Shown here: piece by piece, positions 6,670 to 10,582 of the stretch
Numbering within the stretch: the stretch's first letter is position 1
Layout: each line of letters starts with the position of its first letter
Assembly: GCA_016882165.1 (NCBI GenBank)
Contig: VHBV01000033.1
Coordinates: 1-10,582 of the forward strand
Source: Candidatus Pelagibacterales bacterium
GTDB lineage: Bacteria > Pseudomonadota > Alphaproteobacteria > Rickettsiales > UBA1997
DNA length: 10,582 bases
Reading direction: 5' to 3'
The notes under the pieces: generated by a model
What the model was told of the DNA's origin: nothing
The model's input: only the letters and a program-made list of their open reading frames with translations
Databases searched by the model: none
Position numbers and translations under genes: made by a program

Positions 6670-7566
6670 TTAAATCAAAATTGGAGTTGCGTAATTGCCC
6701 AAAACCTTTACAAAAGGACGTGGTTTAGACTTAGACAATTCTTTTATTTCTTGGCTTTCAGAAACATAAAAACCCCTTACTTCCACTAAATAAAAAACTA
6801 CATTATCAATTTGTGGTAATCTGACTGATTTCAAAATTTTAGATTCAAAACCACCATTTGACAAAGCTAACAAAACTTCACTTTTTGAAAAGTCTTTTGC
6901 AACTTCTAAGTATAATAAAGAATTATCTTGAGAAGATTTTTCAGGCTCTTTTGATGCCACTAAAACAAGATTTACATCACATGAAATTTCTAATTTTTTA
7001 TCAGCAATTTCAATAAAAGGAATTTTTGCAAAAACTCTAATTCCTAATTTGTTGTTGGCTAAATTAATCCACCAATTTTCACTTATGTCTAATTTATCAT
7101 TATTATCAACTTCACCTTTTGGTAAAGCAAAAGCAGCAATTTGAACTTGATTGCTTTCAATTTCTTGCACTATTTTTGTCACACTATCATTAAGTGAGAT
7201 TGGAATTTCTTGATTGTAGTAATCTTTTACTAAATAAGGATAATCAGCAATATTTTTTGGATTATGTATTACAATATTCAAACTTTGTTCTGTCATATTT
7301 GCTGAGGCAATAATTTTGCGCCAAATATTAACAATGACCGATTTTGGAAAGGAAGAATCTGTTTTCTTAATTAAATCTTTAATCATATCAGCCTCACGGT
7401 TAGCTCGAATAAAGAACTTCTCATTATTATTTTTTTTCAACTCTCCAACTTGTTTCACAACTTCCATTCTTTGTGATAAAAGCTTGATAATTTGATTATC
7501 AATTTTATCAATTTCCTGACGTAAAATTAATAGAGCGTCATCAGATTTATTATGTTGATTTTCCAT
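6670..7566 (-). CDS. Chorismate mutase (AroQ type) with a long C-terminal extension
   Basis: A 298-residue protein. Residues about 11-95 are an all-helical AroQ chorismate mutase domain (chorismate to prephenate, for Phe and Tyr). It has LRQEIDKIDNQIIKLLSQR with R16 and R33, K44 in GELK, then the NREAD motif with R57 and E58, and MTEQ with Q94 near the end. These match active-site R11, R28, K39, R51, E52 and Q88 of the E. coli P-protein; the equivalent of D48 appears to be R54. Residues ~96-298 have no ACT or prephenate dehydratase motifs I recognise. They contain a WW pair (165-166) and the patterns RVFAKIPF and VEVRGFYV. A similar extension (WW...RV.ARLPF), as I recall it, occurs in alphaproteobacterial chorismate mutases and may be regulatory. 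The gene diverges from metX. No hisC or tyrA homologue is adjacent. Confidence 0.85.
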   Translation of the reverse strand: MENQHNKSDDALLILRQEIDKIDNQIIKLLSQRMEVVKQVGELKKNNNEKFFIRANREADMIKDLIKKTDSSFPKSVIVNIWRKIIASANMTEQSLNIVIHNPKNIADYPYLVKDYYNQEIPISLNDSVTKIVQEIESNQVQIAAFALPKGEVDNNDKLDISENWWINLANNKLGIRVFAKIPFIEIADKKLEISCDVNLVLVASKEPEKSSQDNSLLYLEVAKDFSKSEVLLALSNGGFESKILKSVRLPQIDNVVFYLVEVRGFYVSESQEIKELSKSKPRPFVKVLGNYATPILI

Positions 7567-7625
7567 GAGATGAATTTTTAATGGGAATTTGTATAACTAA
7601 TAAATAAGGTAATAATAACAAAAAG

Positions 7626-7712
7626 TGTTATCCTAATTGAAACTAACAATCTCATTTAAATTGAGCTGAAGAGTTTAAACTTCTAAATCCTTCGCTGATA
7701 CTCAGGATGACA
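7626..7712. repeat. MITE-like palindromic element with TGTYATCCT terminal inverted repeats
   Basis: The left end TGTTATCCT (7626-7634) and right end AGGATGACA (7704-7712) are inverted copies matching at 8 of 9 positions, and they bound an 87-bp stretch rich in dyads. Inside are CTCATTTAAATTGAG (7651-7665; imperfect) and AGTTTAAACT (7672-7681; perfect). The right end also forms ATCCT...AGGAT (7687-7691 with 7704-7708). Its minus-strand reading, TGTCATCCTGAG followed by AGCGAAGGAT, matches the well-known dispersed GTCATCCTGAGC..AGCGAAGGATCT motif found between genes in many bacteria. No second copy is present in this window and no target duplication is visible. It lies about 45 bp upstream of metX. 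Confidence 0.55.
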
Positions 7713-7716
7713 GTAC

Positions 7717-7743
7717 TTGTCGCAAAAGTAAATTACCTATAAA
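7717..7743 (+). promoter_or_regulatory. Weak candidate promoter for metX-metW
   Basis: TTGTCG (7717-7722; 4 of 6) and TATAAA (7738-7743; 5 of 6) are separated by only 15 bp. The start would fall near 7750, about 8 nt before the metX ATG, giving a nearly leaderless mRNA. The -35 box lies just outside the palindromic element. The short spacer makes this uncertain. Confidence 0.25.
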
Positions 7744-7757
7744 CAATAATTAATTTA

Positions 7758-8918
7758 ATGAAAGTTAAGTCAAGCTTCGGTCCACAATTCAAAGAATTTG
7801 AAATTGGTGATATAGTTTTTTTAGCACAAGACAAACCACTGAAATTAGTCAATGGATCTGAAATAAAAAATTTTCCCATTGCTTACCAAACTTACGGTAA
7901 ATTAAATGAAAATAAATCAAACGCCATTCTAATTTGTCATGCTCTTACAGGAGATCAATATGTTGCTTCATCTCATCCAATAACCAATAAAAAAGGTTGG
8001 TGGGATTTTTTAATTGGCTCTAAAAAAGCCATTGATACTGATAAATTTTTTGTAATTTGTTCTAATATAATTGGCGGCTGCATGGGATCTTTTGGTCCCA
8101 AAGAAATAAATTCCGCAACAAATCAACCTTATGGTCTTGATTTTCCGGCTCTTACAATTCACGATATGGTTAATGCTCAAAATTTATTAATTGAACATTT
8201 TGGAATTAAAAAACTTCATGCAGTGGTTGGCGGTTCAACTGGTGGAATGCAAGCTTTAAGCTGGTCTGTTCTTTATCCTCAGAAAGTAAATTTAGTAATT
8301 CCACTTGCAACATCTTATCGTCACAGTCCTCAAAATATTGCTTTTCATGAAGTTGGAAGACAAGCGATTACTGCAGATCCAAATTGGAATGAAGGAAAAT
8401 ATATTTTACACAAAACTTACCCAACCAAAGGTTTGGCGGTTGCAAGAATGACAGCTCATATAACTTACCTTTCTGAAAAAGCTTTGCAAAAAAAATTCGG
8501 GCGTCAATTACAAAGTAAAGAAAATTTTTCTTTTGATTTTAAAGCTGAATTTCAAGTTGAAAGTTATTTACATCATCAAGGATATAGTTTTGTAGAAAGA
8601 TTTGATGCTAACTCTTATCTTTATATAACAAAAGCCGTTGATTATTTTGATTTGGAAAAAGATTTTGGAAATAAATTAAGTAATGCTTTTGCTGATTCTG
8701 CAAAAAACAAAGATTTGAAATTTTGTTTAATTTCTTTTTCAGATGATTGGCTATTTCCTCCATCTGAAGCCAAAAAAATTACTATGGCTTTAGTTTCTTG
8801 TGGAATTGATGTAAGTTCAATTACAATTGAAAGCAATGCTGGTCACGATTCTTTCTTAATTGAAAATGAAGAATTAAAAAACTCTATCGCAGGTTTTATA
8901 AATAAGAATTACAAATAA
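7758..8918 (+). CDS. metX: Homoserine O-acyltransferase MetX
   Basis: A 386-residue alpha/beta-hydrolase-fold enzyme, normal length for MetX. It acylates L-homoserine, the first committed step of methionine synthesis. The nucleophile elbow is GGSTGGMQ (158-165) with S160; the likely acid is D330 in SFSDDWLFPP and the base is H363 in NAGHDSFL. Other family marks are AYQTYG (42-47), CHALTGD (60-66), NIIGGCMGSFGP (103-114) and the helical lid from about 190 to 295. The residue before the GP in the GGC.GS.GP loop is phenylalanine (F112), where I recall threonine as usual. Donor preference (acetyl- or succinyl-CoA) cannot be settled by eye. It is followed 3 bp later by metW, so both should be translated from one mRNA. 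The start is supported by the family-like N terminus. Confidence 0.95.
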   Translation: MKVKSSFGPQFKEFEIGDIVFLAQDKPLKLVNGSEIKNFPIAYQTYGKLNENKSNAILICHALTGDQYVASSHPITNKKGWWDFLIGSKKAIDTDKFFVICSNIIGGCMGSFGPKEINSATNQPYGLDFPALTIHDMVNAQNLLIEHFGIKKLHAVVGGSTGGMQALSWSVLYPQKVNLVIPLATSYRHSPQNIAFHEVGRQAITADPNWNEGKYILHKTYPTKGLAVARMTAHITYLSEKALQKKFGRQLQSKENFSFDFKAEFQVESYLHHQGYSFVERFDANSYLYITKAVDYFDLEKDFGNKLSNAFADSAKNKDLKFCLISFSDDWLFPPSEAKKITMALVSCGIDVSSITIESNAGHDSFLIENEELKNSIAGFINKNYK

Positions 8919-8921
8919 TTT

Positions 8922-9659
8922 ATGCAAAATATTGGTGAAAATATTGTTAAACATCATATTCGTTACGACCTTGAAATTATCGCGCAATTAATTGAGCCAA
9001 ATAAGAAAGTTTTAGATATTGGTTGTGGGGATGGAGAGTTATTGGAATTTCTGAAAAATACAAAAAATATTGACGCCCGTGGTTTAGAATTATCTCAAAA
9101 ACAAGTTAGTAATGCTTTAGCACGAGGAATTTCAGTAATTCAAGGCGATGCGGAAAAAGATTTAAGTTATTATCCCGATCAAAACTTTGACTATGCAATT
9201 TTAAGTCAAACTTTACAAGCAACTCACCGACCAAAAGAAATTTTGGAAGAAATGCTAAGAATTGCTAAATTTGGGATTGTTTCTTTACCGAACTTTGCTC
9301 ACTTTAAAAATAGACTGCATCTTTTTTTGAAAGGAACCATGCCCGTGAATAAGTCAATTCCTTTTCAGTGGTATGAAACACCAAATATTCACTTTTGTTC
9401 AATTGAAGATTTTGAAAACTTGTGCAAAGAGTTAGGTCTTATAATTCAGCAAAAAACTTTTTTGACTAGCAAACATCGACTGATAAGTTTTTTTGGTCAC
9501 AAAAAGATTGCCAACTTATTTGCTGAATATGGAATTTTTTTGATTACAAAGAAAGAATTAGCACCAACTTTTCAAGAAGAACTAATTTTTGAGAAACAAA
9601 ATGGTAACTTCTCAAGAAAATCAGAAATTAATTTAGCAACAATTTCGCAAAAAGATTAA
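8922..9659 (+). CDS. metW: MetW, methionine-biosynthesis methyltransferase-fold protein
   Basis: A 245-residue protein with a class I SAM-binding fold. It shows KVLDIGCGDGELLEFL (29-44, motif I), an acidic strand end in RGLELSQ with E56, GDAEKDL (75-81), and the MetW-typical FDYAILSQTLQATHRP (89-104), FGIVSLPNFAHFKNR (117-131) and FQWYETPNIHFCS (148-160). MetW is usually encoded next to metX and is reported to be needed with it for homoserine acylation in some bacteria; its own methyltransferase activity is unproven. The gene follows metX by 3 bp without a Shine-Dalgarno sequence, consistent with coupling. The last ~35 residues (211-245) form a polar tail beyond what I recall as the usual end of MetW (about 200-215). 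It is convergent with rsmE, 44 bp apart, with no clear terminator between them. Confidence 0.95.
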   Translation: MQNIGENIVKHHIRYDLEIIAQLIEPNKKVLDIGCGDGELLEFLKNTKNIDARGLELSQKQVSNALARGISVIQGDAEKDLSYYPDQNFDYAILSQTLQATHRPKEILEEMLRIAKFGIVSLPNFAHFKNRLHLFLKGTMPVNKSIPFQWYETPNIHFCSIEDFENLCKELGLIIQQKTFLTSKHRLISFFGHKKIANLFAEYGIFLITKKELAPTFQEELIFEKQNGNFSRKSEINLATISQKD

Positions 9660-9703
9660 TAAACTACCTATCACTTTATCAAATTTAATGTTCTAATTAG
9701 ATA

Positions 9704-10465
9704 TCAAAATTTTGGTTTTAAATTAAAGTCTCCCAAAAATTCTTGCACTAAGGTTAAAGATGAAATAATTGCAGTATCTGCACGCAAAATTCTTGGTCCT
9801 AAATTTAAAGAATGCAAGTTTCCTAAAACTTGCATTTTAGCGAATTCTTCTGGAGCAAAACCTCCTTCGGGACCAATTAATATTACAATTTCGATGTCTT
9901 CTTTTTTATTCAATAAAATTTGTGGTAAAATTTCTTTCGCTTGATTTCCTTTACCAGATTCATCACATAAAATTAAAATTTTCTTACCAATTTCTTCTTC
10001 AGCAAAAAAACTTTCGAGTTTTTTAATTTTATTAAGTTTAGGGAAATCATTTCTTTCACATTGTTCACAAGCTTCTTTTATATTGGCGATAAAACGTTCT
10101 TCATTAATTTTGTCAACAATTGTTCTTTTAGTAATTAATGGCTGAAAATTAGCAACTCCAAGCTCTGTTGCTTTTGCTGCCACAAAATCAATTCGAACAT
10201 TTTTCACCGGAGCAAAAGCTAAGGTAATGTTTTTTACTTTCTTCAATAGAGATGTTTGAGTTGTTAAAACCAAACTTAAATATTTTTTAGAAATTTCATT
10301 TATCTCACCACAGAATTCACCATCATAACCATTAAAAACATGAATTATATCGCCCTTTTTCTTACGAAGCACTTTGGTTAAATATTCAAAATCAGAATCT
10401 TCAATTTTAAGAATATGTCCACATTTCAAAGGATTTTCTTTTACAAATAATCTAGTTTTGCTCAT
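9704..10465 (-). CDS. rsmE: 16S rRNA (uracil1498-N3)-methyltransferase RsmE
   Basis: A 253-residue SPOUT-family methyltransferase that methylates N3 of U1498 in 16S rRNA, in the 30S decoding centre, using SAM. Residues ~1-70 are the PUA-like RNA-binding domain, with RLFV near the start and YLTKVLRKKKGD. The C-terminal trefoil-knot domain has KATELGV (98-104), EACEQCERND (131-140), LIGPEGGF (196-203) and LGPRILRADTA (222-232). The last motif reads ADTA where TETA is more common, a conservative change. Length is close to the family's ~245. It stands alone on the minus strand, and its upstream side runs into the window edge. Confidence 0.95.
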   Translation of the reverse strand: MSKTRLFVKENPLKCGHILKIEDSDFEYLTKVLRKKKGDIIHVFNGYDGEFCGEINEISKKYLSLVLTTQTSLLKKVKNITLAFAPVKNVRIDFVAAKATELGVANFQPLITKRTIVDKINEERFIANIKEACEQCERNDFPKLNKIKKLESFFAEEEIGKKILILCDESGKGNQAKEILPQILLNKKEDIEIVILIGPEGGFAPEEFAKMQVLGNLHSLNLGPRILRADTAIISSLTLVQEFLGDFNLKPKF

Positions 10466-10582
10466 AAGTTTATTGATTTAAAAATCGTAATTGATAGAAT
10501 TTTGCGATTAGATTTTTCATTTTTTACTTTCAATTAGTCAATTTTAAATTCAACACCGTGTATTTACTACTATTTTCGGTAT
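10466..10582. other. Right-edge region upstream of rsmE
   Basis: On the minus strand, TTGACT (10541-10536) and AAAAAT (10517-10512) with an 18-bp spacer form a weak promoter candidate for rsmE. A short minus-strand frame enters from the right edge and stops at TGA 10532-10530 (last residues KYTVLNLKLTN). It could be the C terminus of an upstream gene, but 16 codons are too few to judge. Confidence 0.3.

Noticed and set aside
7682..7757. A SAM-II or other methionine-type riboswitch before metX
   Set aside because: Alphaproteobacterial metX/metA genes often carry SAM-II, so I looked for its pseudoknot core and the conserved GCTAAA-type 3' segment. Neither is present, and the 45 bp after the palindromic element is too short.
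9705..9714. CAAAATTTTG palindrome at the metW/rsmE junction as a terminator
   Set aside because: It has no room for a loop, is all A-T but for its ends, lies within the rsmE 3' end, and has no useful T-run.
1..10582. CRISPR arrays, toxin-antitoxin pairs, phage genes or restriction systems
   Set aside because: No regularly spaced repeats and no genes of these families are visible; almost every open stretch belongs to a recognised housekeeping gene.

Overview
The window comes from an AT-rich (roughly one-third G+C by eye) alphaproteobacterium. The evidence is a set of family signatures: a seven-iron FdxA ferredoxin very close to Azotobacter ferredoxin I, an alphaproteobacterial-type HAD phosphatase, a metX-metW pair, an AroQ chorismate mutase with a long C-terminal extension, and a canonical (non-derived) histidyl-tRNA synthetase. 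Low G+C, tight gene packing, few Shine-Dalgarno sequences and no recognisable intrinsic terminators fit a streamlined lineage such as Rickettsiales or a relative. The methionine, aromatic and queuosine genes argue against a strongly reduced intracellular parasite. Placement below class level is inference.

Left part (1-3380). The 3' end of a membrane sensor-like gene (+) overlaps by 12 bp the last gene of a compact minus-strand operon: hisS, ccmC, fdxA, HAD phosphatase, with gaps of 6, 1 and 3 bp. It combines translation (hisS), haem delivery for cytochrome c maturation (ccmC), electron transfer (fdxA) and probable metabolite repair (HAD).

Middle (3381-6505). A 336-bp divergent region carries plausible promoters for hisS (-) and lepA (+), each overlapping a small perfect dyad. 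lepA (elongation factor 4) is followed by an 80-bp stretch with nested inverted repeats between 11-bp direct repeats. Next come tRNA-Val(GAC) on the minus strand with encoded CCA, and queC (7-deazaguanine/queuosine synthesis) on the plus strand.

Right part (6506-10582). The queC/chorismate mutase convergent gap holds a long imperfect hairpin. The chorismate mutase (-) diverges from metX-metW (+), the homoserine acylation step of methionine synthesis. Between them lies an 87-bp palindromic element with terminal inverted repeats of the widespread TGTCATCCT...AGGATGACA kind. The window ends with rsmE (16S rRNA m3U1498 methyltransferase) on the minus strand.

Most of the window is ordinary housekeeping sequence, and I see no clear new multi-gene system. 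The points most worth checking are the palindromic element upstream of metX, the nested structure after lepA, the uncharacterised C-terminal domain of the chorismate mutase, and the output-less sensor fragment at the left edge.
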